The notes under the pieces: model-generated
What the model was told of the DNA's origin: nothing
Databases searched by the model: none
Seen by the model: only the letters and a program-made list of their open reading frames with translations
Assembly (NCBI GenBank): GCA_028693705.1
Contig: JAQUUX010000021.1
Span: 1-41,195 of the forward strand
Length of the DNA stretch: 41,195 nt
Direction: 5' to 3'
From: Lachnospiraceae bacterium
Lineage (GTDB): Bacteria; Bacillota; Clostridia; Lachnospirales; Lachnospiraceae
In this document: in pieces, positions 34,363 through 41,195 of the stretch
How the letters are laid out: each line of letters opens with the position of its first letter
How positions within the stretch are numbered: position 1 is the stretch's first letter
Position numbers and translations under genes: made by a program

Positions 34363-35313
34363 TTAACAGGTAGCGCCACCAACTAAGTGTAACTTAGCAT
34401 CCAGAATTTCCTGTTTTCTGCTTAAGATTTCTCTGGAAAGTAACTGCTTCTCCACCTCTGCAAAACCAATTCTTGCGATGGTATCTGCAAAACGCTCACC
34501 GGTCTGTCCCTGTTCACGGAATAAAAGAATTGCTGCTTCGATGGTATCTAACATCTCTTCCTCAGTTTTGAATACCTTAGAAAGTGCCTGACCATGAGCA
34601 ACCTTCTTGCCCCATCTTCCACCGATGTAGATGATGAATCCCGGTGTACCGTCTTCGATTGCATCAAATGGACATTTTCCTACACAATGGCCACAGTTGT
34701 TACAGATCTCAGGATCAATAGCCAGAACACCGTCTTCTACTTTGGCAGCCTTCATCGGGCACATAGCCTCAACCTGACATTTTTTACAGCCGTTACACAT
34801 ATCTTCATCAAAGTTAGGAATCAGCTGACCAACTACACCAAGATCATTTAAGTCCGGTTTTACACAGTTGTTTGGACATCCGCCTGTAGCAATTTTAAAT
34901 TTATGAGGAAGCTTAACTGTATGATATCCTTTGTAGAAACGCTCATGAATCTTCTCAGATAATGCAAAAGTATCATATAAGCCATACTGACAGGTTGTTC
35001 CCTTACAGGATACAACCGGGCGTACTACAGAACCTGTACCGCCGGTTTCTAAGCCAGCCTGAGCGATGAATTCTCTGAAAGGCTCGATATTATCAAAATG
35101 AATACCTCTTACTTCTACAGTCAGACGAGTGGTAAATTCCACATCCCCATTACCGAATTTCTCAGCTGCTTCTGCGATCAGCTTGGTCTGTGCTGCTGTG
35201 ATTTTTCCGTTTACCGTAATGATACGTGCATTGAAAAGGTCTGTTCCCTTGTTATTCAGAAATCCCAGTGTCTTTACTCTTTTTACTTCTTCCGGTTTGA
35301 TTGTACATCCCAT
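34363..35313 (-). CDS. siroheme sulfite/nitrite reductase with ferredoxin clusters
   Basis: 316 residues: an N-terminal ferredoxin-like siroheme-reductase domain (about 25-90, GDVEFTTRLTVEVRG), then the siroheme/4Fe-4S ligands Cys103-x4-Cys108 and Cys146-x3-Cys150 (GGCPNNCVKPDLNDLG), and inserted 4Fe-4S ferredoxin motifs: Cys173, 176, 179, 185 and Cys204, 207, 210, 214. This is the dissimilatory-like small sulfite reductase type (COG2221) seen in anaerobes. The first pair is C-x4-C rather than the C-x5-C of classic enzymes. It reduces sulfite or nitrite; sulfite is favoured because cysK, a CoA-disulfide reductase and siroheme genes surround it. AAAAGGAG precedes the ATG. Confidence 0.9.
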   Translation of the reverse strand: MGCTIKPEEVKRVKTLGFLNNKGTDLFNARIITVNGKITAAQTKLIAEAAEKFGNGDVEFTTRLTVEVRGIHFDNIEPFREFIAQAGLETGGTGSVVRPVVSCKGTTCQYGLYDTFALSEKIHERFYKGYHTVKLPHKFKIATGGCPNNCVKPDLNDLGVVGQLIPNFDEDMCNGCKKCQVEAMCPMKAAKVEDGVLAIDPEICNNCGHCVGKCPFDAIEDGTPGFIIYIGGRWGKKVAHGQALSKVFKTEEEMLDTIEAAILLFREQGQTGERFADTIARIGFAEVEKQLLSREILSRKQEILDAKLHLVGGATC

Positions 35314-35338
35314 TGTTTTTTTCTCCTTTTATGTGTTA

Positions 35339-35351
35339 TATAGCTATGTTT
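35339..35351 (-). promoter_or_regulatory. candidate LysR operator before the sulfite reductase gene
   Basis: Minus strand AAACATAGCTATA, preceded by a second AAAACATAG. The identical 13 bases occur at 37224-37236 in front of the LysR gene of this cluster. It lies between a TATATA -10-like site and the ribosome binding site. Confidence 0.45.
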
Positions 35352-35399
35352 TCTATGTTTTATATAATGATTAATTTTGAACTGTTAGGTGCAAAGTGA

Positions 35400-35477
35400 A
35401 CGGGACAGCCGCATAGGTATCACTCGCGGGCACGCTCTCAGCGCATGTAAATGCCGCTGCATATACGGTTATCCCGT
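35400..35477. other. GC-rich folded element of unknown function
   Basis: A 78-base segment can fold into a closing stem (35400-35415 with 35462-35477, two mismatches) holding two small hairpins (35426-35435 and 35439-35459, the latter with CAGCG/CGCTG and loop GTAA). It has no U-tract on either strand, no open frame and no tRNA T-loop. Its GC content is visibly above the surroundings. It could be a palindromic repeat copy, a processed 3' end of the reductase gene upstream, or a small structured RNA. Confidence 0.6.
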
Positions 35478-35496
35478 CCCATTGCTGCATCATTCA

Positions 35497-37119
35497 CTAT
35501 GCCTCAACTTCATTAAAGCTGATTCCGCCTTCCAGCACCTTAGTATTCTGATATCCGTAGAACTTCATGCGGTTCTGTAATAAATAAGCTCTCTTACCTT
35601 TGTTGCAGACCAAGAGGATCTTCTCTTCTTTAGCAAGGCCATCGATCGGTCCTTCTACTGTGGTGAGATCCACATAAGGTGCGCCTTCAATGGATGGCAC
35701 CAGACAGGCATCTACTACCTTATAGCCTTCTGCCTTACCTGCTGCAAATTCAGCCGGTGTAAAGGTATCAAAATCTCCATTGATCTTATTCATCAGTACA
35801 TTTAAGGTATGCTCAAATGGATGAATAGCTGTAGAGAACGGAGGGGCATATGCCAGATCCAGATCTGCCAGTTCCGGGAGGGTTCCCTTTAACATGATAC
35901 CGGTAACCGCCACGTCTACGACCTTATCCACAGCACCCTGTCCCAGTACCTGTACACCTAACAGACGAAGTGACTGTCTGTCTGCGATCATCTTCATTGT
36001 AAATGTACCTGCACCCGGATAATAATGTGCTTTGTCATCCACAACGGTAATCACGCTGACCGGATCAAAACCTTCTGCCTTAGCCTGTTCTTCGGTCAGA
36101 CCGGTTCTTCCCACATTCAGTTCCGGTAACTTACAGACTGCTGTACCAAGAACACCTCTGTAGTGAAGTTCCTTGCCCATCATGTTCTGTGCAATCAGAC
36201 GCCCGTCAATGTTGGCTGTTGATCCCATCGGTGACCATGCTGCTTTTCCGGTAATGGCATTATGTACCATAGCGCAATCTCCTGCGGCATAGATATCAGC
36301 CACATTGGTCTGTCCCAGTTCATCTGTCAGAATAGTACCCTTGAACATTTCTATTCCGGTGCCTTCTAAAAATCCGGTGTTTGGTCTGATACCGGCACTT
36401 AATACTACCAGATCAGCTTTATATGCTTTTTTATCAGTGATGACTTTTTCTACCTTGCCATCTCCCTCTAAACCTGTTACTTTCACGCCTGTAACAACAG
36501 GAATTCCTGCTTCCTGTAATTTACCTTCAATGTACTCAGACATCTCTTCATCAAAGCCGGGCAATACATGAGGTGCCATATCCAGAACGAAAGGACGTAC
36601 ACCTTTAGCTTTTAAGTTCTCTGCAATTTCCAGTCCGATATAACCGGCACCTACTACAACTGCCTTCTTGATCTCGCCGCCATCGATCAGATCGCGAAGT
36701 GCGATGGCATCCTCCGGTGTTCTCATGAAGAAAACATTTTCCAGATCCATACCTTCTACCGGTGGTTTAACCGGGCTTGCGCCTACAGAAATGACAAGCT
36801 TATCATAGTCATAAACGGTTTCTGTTCCAGTTGCCAGATCTACTGCTGTTACTTTCTTCGCAGCCGGATCTACTTTTGTCGCTTCTGTTTCAGTGAGAAC
36901 CTTAACCCCCGTTAATTTCTCATATTTTGCCGGTGTATTTACAATCAGCTGATCTCTGTCTTCAATGACATTTCCCACATAGTAAGGAAGTCCACAGCCG
37001 GCATAAGAAATATTCTTGCCCTTATTGATGACCATTACTTCATTGCTGCGATCTTCTCTCATCAGCTTTGCAGCAATCTTGGTGCCTGCTGCCACACCGC
37101 CAAGTACTAATACCTTCAT
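35497..37119 (-). CDS. CoA-disulfide/persulfide reductase-like flavoprotein with C-terminal rhodanese domain
   Basis: 540 residues. The FAD/NAD(P)H pyridine nucleotide-disulfide oxidoreductase part (about 1-445) starts KVLVLGGVAAGTKIAAKL and has the single redox Cys42 in SYAGCGLPYYVG, like CoA-disulfide reductase and NADH oxidase; GAGYIGLEIAENL binds NAD(P)H and DIYAAGDCA the FAD. A short rhodanese domain (about 450-540) keeps the active-site loop CNKGKR (Cys505). Such fusions reduce CoA persulfides or polysulfide, releasing sulfide. GGAGG precedes the ATG. It is divergent from a LysR gene, its probable regulator, and upstream of the sulfite reductase. Confidence 0.92.
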   Translation of the reverse strand: MKVLVLGGVAAGTKIAAKLMREDRSNEVMVINKGKNISYAGCGLPYYVGNVIEDRDQLIVNTPAKYEKLTGVKVLTETEATKVDPAAKKVTAVDLATGTETVYDYDKLVISVGASPVKPPVEGMDLENVFFMRTPEDAIALRDLIDGGEIKKAVVVGAGYIGLEIAENLKAKGVRPFVLDMAPHVLPGFDEEMSEYIEGKLQEAGIPVVTGVKVTGLEGDGKVEKVITDKKAYKADLVVLSAGIRPNTGFLEGTGIEMFKGTILTDELGQTNVADIYAAGDCAMVHNAITGKAAWSPMGSTANIDGRLIAQNMMGKELHYRGVLGTAVCKLPELNVGRTGLTEEQAKAEGFDPVSVITVVDDKAHYYPGAGTFTMKMIADRQSLRLLGVQVLGQGAVDKVVDVAVTGIMLKGTLPELADLDLAYAPPFSTAIHPFEHTLNVLMNKINGDFDTFTPAEFAAGKAEGYKVVDACLVPSIEGAPYVDLTTVEGPIDGLAKEEKILLVCNKGKRAYLLQNRMKFYGYQNTKVLEGGISFNEVEA

Positions 37120-37192
37120 CTTCTACCTCCATCTGCATTATGTTAATTTTTTATCAATTCAAGTGTAAAACTCACTTAAAACATCATAACAC

Positions 37193-37246
37193 TTGTGTTT
37201 TTGCCCGTAAAATAGTATTATCCAAACATAGCTATAGGTATTTTCC
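37193..37246 (+). promoter_or_regulatory. promoter and operator candidates of the sulfur-cluster LysR gene
   Basis: -35 TTGTGT (37193-37198), 17-base spacer, -10 TATTAT (37216-37221). Immediately after it lie AAACATAGCTATA (37224-37236) and the inverted repeat TATAGGTATTTTCCTATA (about 37233-37250). On the side of the divergent reductase gene, AAGTG/CACTT elements (37161-37177, 37189-37198) form further dyads. The position over the start of transcription fits LysR autorepression. Confidence 0.58.
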
Positions 37247-37296
37247 TATACCTTATTTTTCATTTAAAACAAACCCAAAGTGAGGATTGATTTACT

Positions 37297-38211
37297 ATGG
37301 CAACCTTAAAACAGTTAAAAACTTTTGTTGCTGTCGCTGAATATAAGAAAATGAGTGAGGCAGCAAAGAAATTATATATTTCCCAGCCCACAGTCAGTCA
37401 GATAATCTCTGATCTGGAATCCGAATATAAGGTGGAGCTTTTTGAACGTCAGGCAAAAGAATTGAAGATCACCCAGGCCGGAGCCCTTTTATTAGCCAAC
37501 GCCCAGGAAATCATAGCCATCAATGAACATATCGAGCAATCCATGCACAATATCAGTTCGAAACGTCCACTGCGAATCGGTGCCACTCTCACCATCGGAA
37601 ATACTTTGATGAGTACACTGGTGGAATTCATGTTGCAATCACATCCCGATATCGACGTCACTGTATTCATTGACAATACCAGAATGATCGAACATCGGAT
37701 GATCCATAATGAACTGGATATTGCCCTGGTCGAAGGAATCATTGTTCGGGAAGAGATTTTGACAGAACCTGTCATCGACGATTACCTGAAGATCATCTGC
37801 AGCATGAACCATCCCTTTGCAAAAAAAGATCTGGTGACCATGGATGAGCTTCGCAATCAGGATTTTATCATGAGGGAAAAAGGAAGCGGTACCCGTGCTA
37901 TTTTTGAGAATATCATGGTATCCAACCATGTTCCCTTTACTACCAAATGGGAATGCAGCAGCGGTACTGCCATCATAGATGCCGTACGTCACAATATGGG
38001 ACTGGGCGTTTTATCAGAACGCTGTGTAAAAGAACCCGTGGCAAAAAAAGAGCTCCATGTATGCTCTATTAAAGACATTTCCATGAAGCGCTTTTTCTAT
38101 ATCTGTTATAACCAGCAGCATCCGGTTACAAGTCAGATGCGGGATTTCATCACAGCTGCCAAATCCATGCAGAATGAACCCTGTTCCGCAGCTTATAACT
38201 GCTCTTTATAA
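37297..38211 (+). CDS. LysR-family transcriptional regulator of the sulfur cluster
   Basis: 304 residues: LysR helix-turn-helix with KMSEAAKKLYISQPTVSQII at residues 18-37 and an effector domain from about 90 (LRIGATLTIGN). The domain resembles CysL/CbbR-type regulators, which respond to sulfur or carbon metabolites. It is divergent from the CoA-disulfide reductase gene (177-base intergenic region). Its last 6 bases overlap the end of hemL. The shared 13-mer suggests it also acts at the sulfite reductase promoter. GAGG lies 11 bases before the ATG. Confidence 0.92.
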   Translation: MATLKQLKTFVAVAEYKKMSEAAKKLYISQPTVSQIISDLESEYKVELFERQAKELKITQAGALLLANAQEIIAINEHIEQSMHNISSKRPLRIGATLTIGNTLMSTLVEFMLQSHPDIDVTVFIDNTRMIEHRMIHNELDIALVEGIIVREEILTEPVIDDYLKIICSMNHPFAKKDLVTMDELRNQDFIMREKGSGTRAIFENIMVSNHVPFTTKWECSSGTAIIDAVRHNMGLGVLSERCVKEPVAKKELHVCSIKDISMKRFFYICYNQQHPVTSQMRDFITAAKSMQNEPCSAAYNCSL

Positions 38212-39483
38212 TTGTTCCATATATTGCTGTAACAGATCACAGGTCTTCTGTATATCATCCCCGGTATGGGCATCTGATACAAACAATGCCTCAAACTGGG
38301 AAGGTGCAATATAGATACCGTGATCTAACATATAACCAAAATAATCTGTGTACCTGCTCAAATCTGATCCAACAGCCTCTTCATAATTGGTTACACCGCC
38401 CGGTGTAAAGAAAATGCTCATCAGGGAACCGATCTGATTGACTGATACCTTTTCACCTGCTGCTTTTCTTACGGTCTGGGCGATTCTTGCCGTCTTTTCC
38501 TCAAGTCTGCCATAAATTTCCTTATCTTCTTTCAGCATGGTAAGCGTTTCCAAACCGGCCGCCGTGGCAATAGGATTTCCCGAAAGGGTTCCTGCCTGGT
38601 ATACCGGACCATCCGGAGACACCATTCTCATGATCTCTTCTCTTCCGCCATAAGCGCCAACCGGCATACCGCCACCGACGATTTTACCCAGAGTAGTCAG
38701 ATCCGGGATCACGCCAAAATATTCCTGTGCTCCGCCTAATGCCAGACGAAATCCTGTAATTACCTCATCGAAGATCAATAAAGCCCCATACTGTTTTGTT
38801 AGGTCTCTCAAAAATTCCAAAAACCCTGCATCCGGCAAAACAACTCCCATATTGGCAGCAACCGGTTCTACGATAACAGCTGCAATTTCCTGTGGATTTG
38901 CTGCAAACAGTTCTTTGACAGAATCCTGATCATTATAAATTGCTACCAGCGTATTTTTGGTATAGTCTGCAGGTACACCTGCACTGTCCGGGACTGATGT
39001 GGTCAATGCTGCAGATCCTGCCTTTACCAGCAGACCATCGGAATGTCCATGATAACAGCCTTTGAATTTCAGGATCTTATCTTTTCCGGTAAATCCTCTG
39101 GCTGCACGGATTGCACTCATGACAGCCTCTGTACCGGAACTTACCAGACGACTCACCTCCATGGAAGGTACCAGTTCTGCGATAAGCTCTGCCATCTGCA
39201 CTTCCCTTTTTGTCGGAGCCCCATAGGTCAGACCCTGGTCACAGGCTTCTTTTACCTTTTCAATCACTCTTGGATGTGCATGTCCCAAAATTCCCGGTCC
39301 CCAGGAACAGACATAGTCAATCATCTCATTACCATCCACGTCTATGATACGGTCTCCTTTTGCAGATGCAATAAACCGAGGCGTTCTGCCCACCGAGCCA
39401 AAAGCTCTGACAGGACTGTTCACACCGCCTGGCATTCTTTTCTTTGCTGCTTCGAATAATTCTTTTGATTTTAAGTCCGACAT
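38206..39483 (-). CDS. hemL: glutamate-1-semialdehyde 2,1-aminomutase
   Basis: PLP enzyme converting glutamate-1-semialdehyde to 5-aminolevulinate. 425 residues, usual size. MPGGVNSPVRAFGSVG at residues 17-32, SSGTEAVMSAIRAARG at 115-130, FDEVITGFR and the PLP Lys267 in TTLGKIVGGGMPVGAYGG identify HemL over other class III aminotransferases. AAGGA is 8 bases before the ATG. Last gene of the unit precorrin-2 dehydrogenase - hemB - hemL; convergent with the LysR gene with a 6-base overlap. Confidence 0.96.
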   Translation of the reverse strand: MSDLKSKELFEAAKKRMPGGVNSPVRAFGSVGRTPRFIASAKGDRIIDVDGNEMIDYVCSWGPGILGHAHPRVIEKVKEACDQGLTYGAPTKREVQMAELIAELVPSMEVSRLVSSGTEAVMSAIRAARGFTGKDKILKFKGCYHGHSDGLLVKAGSAALTTSVPDSAGVPADYTKNTLVAIYNDQDSVKELFAANPQEIAAVIVEPVAANMGVVLPDAGFLEFLRDLTKQYGALLIFDEVITGFRLALGGAQEYFGVIPDLTTLGKIVGGGMPVGAYGGREEIMRMVSPDGPVYQAGTLSGNPIATAAGLETLTMLKEDKEIYGRLEEKTARIAQTVRKAAGEKVSVNQIGSLMSIFFTPGGVTNYEEAVGSDLSRYTDYFGYMLDHGIYIAPSQFEALFVSDAHTGDDIQKTCDLLQQYMEQL

Positions 39484-39513
39484 ATCTTTTATCCTTTTAC
39501 TTTTTCCTGATTT

Positions 39514-40479
39514 TTAATCTTCTTTGATCCATCTCGCCACGTCCAGCGCATGATAGGTAATGATCATCTTGGCACCTGCACGTTTAAAGCCGATCATATT
39601 CTCCATTACTATTTTTTTCTCATCAATCCAGCCGTTTGCTGCCGCAGCTTTTACCATGGCATATTCACCGCTTACATTATAAGCCACAATCGGCACATTA
39701 AACTGTTCAGAAATGGCATGAATGATATCCATATATGCCATGGTAGGCTTTGCAATGATCAGATCTGCGCCCTCTGCCAGATCCTCTGCCACCTCACGCA
39801 TGGCCTCTTTTCCATTTGCCGGATCCATCTGATAGGTTTTTCTGTCCCCAAAACCGGGAGCAGAATGTGCTGCATCCCTGAATGGTCCGTAATAAGCCGA
39901 TGCAAATTTGGCACTGTACGCCATAATCGGAATATTGATAAAGCCTGCTTCATCCAAAGCATTTCTGATAAAGCCAACACGCTTATCCATCATATCACTT
40001 GGTGCAATAATATCAGCTCCCGCCTCAGCGTAACAAACCGACGCTTTGGCCAGTAACGGTAAGGTTTCATCATTTAAGATTTCGCCATCTTTGATCAGAC
40101 CGCAATGACCATGAGACGTATATTCACATAAACATACATCTGCCACCACAAGAAGTGTTGGATAATTATCTTTGATAAAGCGAATACCTCTTGGAATAAT
40201 ACCCTCTTTGGCATAGGCTCCGCTTCCCACTTCATCCTTGTGTGCCGGAATACCGAACACCAGCACGGCCTGGATCCCCGCTTCCACCACCTTATCTAAT
40301 TCTTCGGATAAACGATCTATAGAATATTGATTGATCCCCGGCATAGAATCAACCGGTTCACAGATATTCTCGCCCTCCATGATAAATATGGGATAAATCA
40401 ACTCGTCCACACGTACGTGCTCCTCCCGTACCATGTTACGAATCGCTACACTGCTTCTTAATCTTCTGGTTCGATCCAT
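39514..40479 (-). CDS. hemB: porphobilinogen synthase (5-aminolevulinate dehydratase)
   Basis: Condenses two 5-aminolevulinate into porphobilinogen. 321 residues. Schiff-base lysines are Lys191 (YSAKFASAYYGPFR) and Lys244 (IIAKP, where most enzymes have VKPG). Cys116, Cys118 and Cys126 in DVCLCEYTSHGHCG make this the zinc-binding class. GAGGAAG precedes the ATG. Middle gene of the minus-strand unit, 30 bases upstream of hemL. Confidence 0.96.
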   Translation of the reverse strand: MDRTRRLRSSVAIRNMVREEHVRVDELIYPIFIMEGENICEPVDSMPGINQYSIDRLSEELDKVVEAGIQAVLVFGIPAHKDEVGSGAYAKEGIIPRGIRFIKDNYPTLLVVADVCLCEYTSHGHCGLIKDGEILNDETLPLLAKASVCYAEAGADIIAPSDMMDKRVGFIRNALDEAGFINIPIMAYSAKFASAYYGPFRDAAHSAPGFGDRKTYQMDPANGKEAMREVAEDLAEGADLIIAKPTMAYMDIIHAISEQFNVPIVAYNVSGEYAMVKAAAANGWIDEKKIVMENMIGFKRAGAKMIITYHALDVARWIKED

Positions 40480-40525
40480 TTTATTACTTCCTCTCTCTTA
40501 CTGTTTTTCTCTTATTTATCTTTTG

Positions 40526-41149
40526 TCAGCCCCGATACTTCGCTAACGCTTCTTTCACTTCTTCCGTTTCCGGGAAATGTCCCTTATCCAATCCAATCTG
40601 AAATATCTCTCGGTAAAAGGCCTTTCTCCCGGCTTCTGTAGAGATTTCAGTTTTTACCTGATCCCTGATTGCACCTAAACCTTCCGCCAGCTCTCCCAGA
40701 TTTTCTGTAAGATATGGTTCTATCATCTGCTTCAGATATTGAGTGATTACAGGACTTTGTCCTCCACTGCTAAAGGCTGCCACCACTTCTCCCTGTTTTG
40801 CAATAGCAGGGAAAATAAAACTGCAGTCCTCTATCTGATCCACTGCATTCACAGGAATACCACTTTCCTTACACAACGAAGCTATCTCATGGTTTAACGC
40901 AGAATCCGACGTTGCCGCTACCACCAATGCTGCACCTTTAAGATCCGCTTTTGTAAAGTTACGTTCCAGACAAGCCTCTTCCGGATGTGAAAACAAAGCT
41001 TTTATATCCGGGGCAATTTCCGGTGCTACCACTGTCAATTTTGCGCCAAACTGAGACAACACCTCCACTTTTCTGCGTGCCACACTGCCGCCCCCTATGA
41101 TCACACAGGACTTGTCCTGTAATTCTATCAGCATTGGAAAATAAGACAT
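40526..41149 (-). CDS. precorrin-2 dehydrogenase (CysG N-terminal type, siroheme synthesis)
   Basis: 207 residues. The NAD-binding motif VIIGGGSVARRKVEVL at residues 15-30, AVDQIEDCSFIFPA near 98-111 and SSGGQSPVITQYLK near 120-133 match the Met8p/SirC/CysG-N family, which oxidises precorrin-2 to sirohydrochlorin and may also insert iron. The length equals the bifunctional or SirC-like short proteins. GGAGGGG precedes the ATG. First gene of the unit with hemB and hemL; a TATAAAAT at about 41183-41190 on the minus strand is a possible -10, cut by the window end. Confidence 0.93.
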   Translation of the reverse strand: MSYFPMLIELQDKSCVIIGGGSVARRKVEVLSQFGAKLTVVAPEIAPDIKALFSHPEEACLERNFTKADLKGAALVVAATSDSALNHEIASLCKESGIPVNAVDQIEDCSFIFPAIAKQGEVVAAFSSGGQSPVITQYLKQMIEPYLTENLGELAEGLGAIRDQVKTEISTEAGRKAFYREIFQIGLDKGHFPETEEVKEALAKYRG

Positions 41150-41195
41150 GTTTCCCCTCCGTTTTCACCATTCCAGTTTTTTTATTTTATACCCG

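Noticed and set aside
35400-35477. tRNA or tRNA-like gene
   Set aside because: The closing stem and length look suggestive, but there is no T-loop GTTCRA, no anticodon arm of proper size and mismatches interrupt the acceptor-like stem.

Overview
The window is a low-GC stretch of a firmicute chromosome, most likely class Clostridia and probably Lachnospiraceae. The evidence is AGGAGG-type ribosome binding sites almost everywhere, a transcription-terminator style of hairpin plus U-tract, and clostridial gene families: a free-standing siroheme sulfite reductase with ferredoxin clusters, a HemC-CobA-HemD fusion, paired short ChrA proteins and an Rrf2-cysK pair. The genus is inferred, not shown. 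I saw no phage, insertion sequence, CRISPR array, rRNA or tRNA.

Layout. (1) 0.2-11.7 kb is a citrate island: citDEF-citX-citG on the minus strand, a sensor histidine kinase with a C-terminal receiver domain, a divergent OmpR-type response regulator, and the tripartite carboxylate transporter tctCBA. The citD and tctC promoters carry the same array of TTAAG boxes at the same distance from the -10, so one regulator, probably the encoded one, can couple uptake and cleavage. Citrate lyase ligase (citC) is not in the window. (2) 11.8-14.7 kb: a two-subunit ChrA transporter, a divergent LysR regulator and a cytidylate-kinase-like protein. (3) 14.6-16.3 kb: cysK and an Rrf2/IscR-type regulator with a cysteine triad; matching operator-like sequences lie at both promoters. 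(4) 16.3-25.0 kb: a chemoreceptor, then a minus-strand run mgtE - S1-domain protein - GNAT - DUF2156 - Cys-rich protein - MBOAT acyltransferase - SGNH hydrolase. (5) 25.0-28.0 kb: a regulated promoter with a DtxR-box-like palindrome ahead of mgtE, a tandem hemerythrin, and a Na+:amino-acid symporter under a glycine riboswitch.

(6) 28.0-41.2 kb is a siroheme and sulfur region. hemA, hemC-cobA-hemD and guanine deaminase form one minus-strand unit; precorrin-2 dehydrogenase, hemB and hemL form another. Together they give glutamyl-tRNA to uroporphyrinogen III to precorrin-2 to siroheme, with no hemE or later heme step in view. Between them lie the likely user of siroheme (a sulfite reductase with ferredoxin clusters), a CoA-disulfide/persulfide reductase with a rhodanese domain, a YeiH-type exporter, and a LysR regulator. 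Short sequences shared between promoters suggest these sulfur genes are co-regulated.

Most coding genes are familiar families. The less described content is regulatory: the shared citrate operator, the Rrf2 operators, the DtxR-like promoter with a 25-codon reading frame before mgtE, the hairpin in the hemA leader, and a GC-rich folded element at 35.4 kb.
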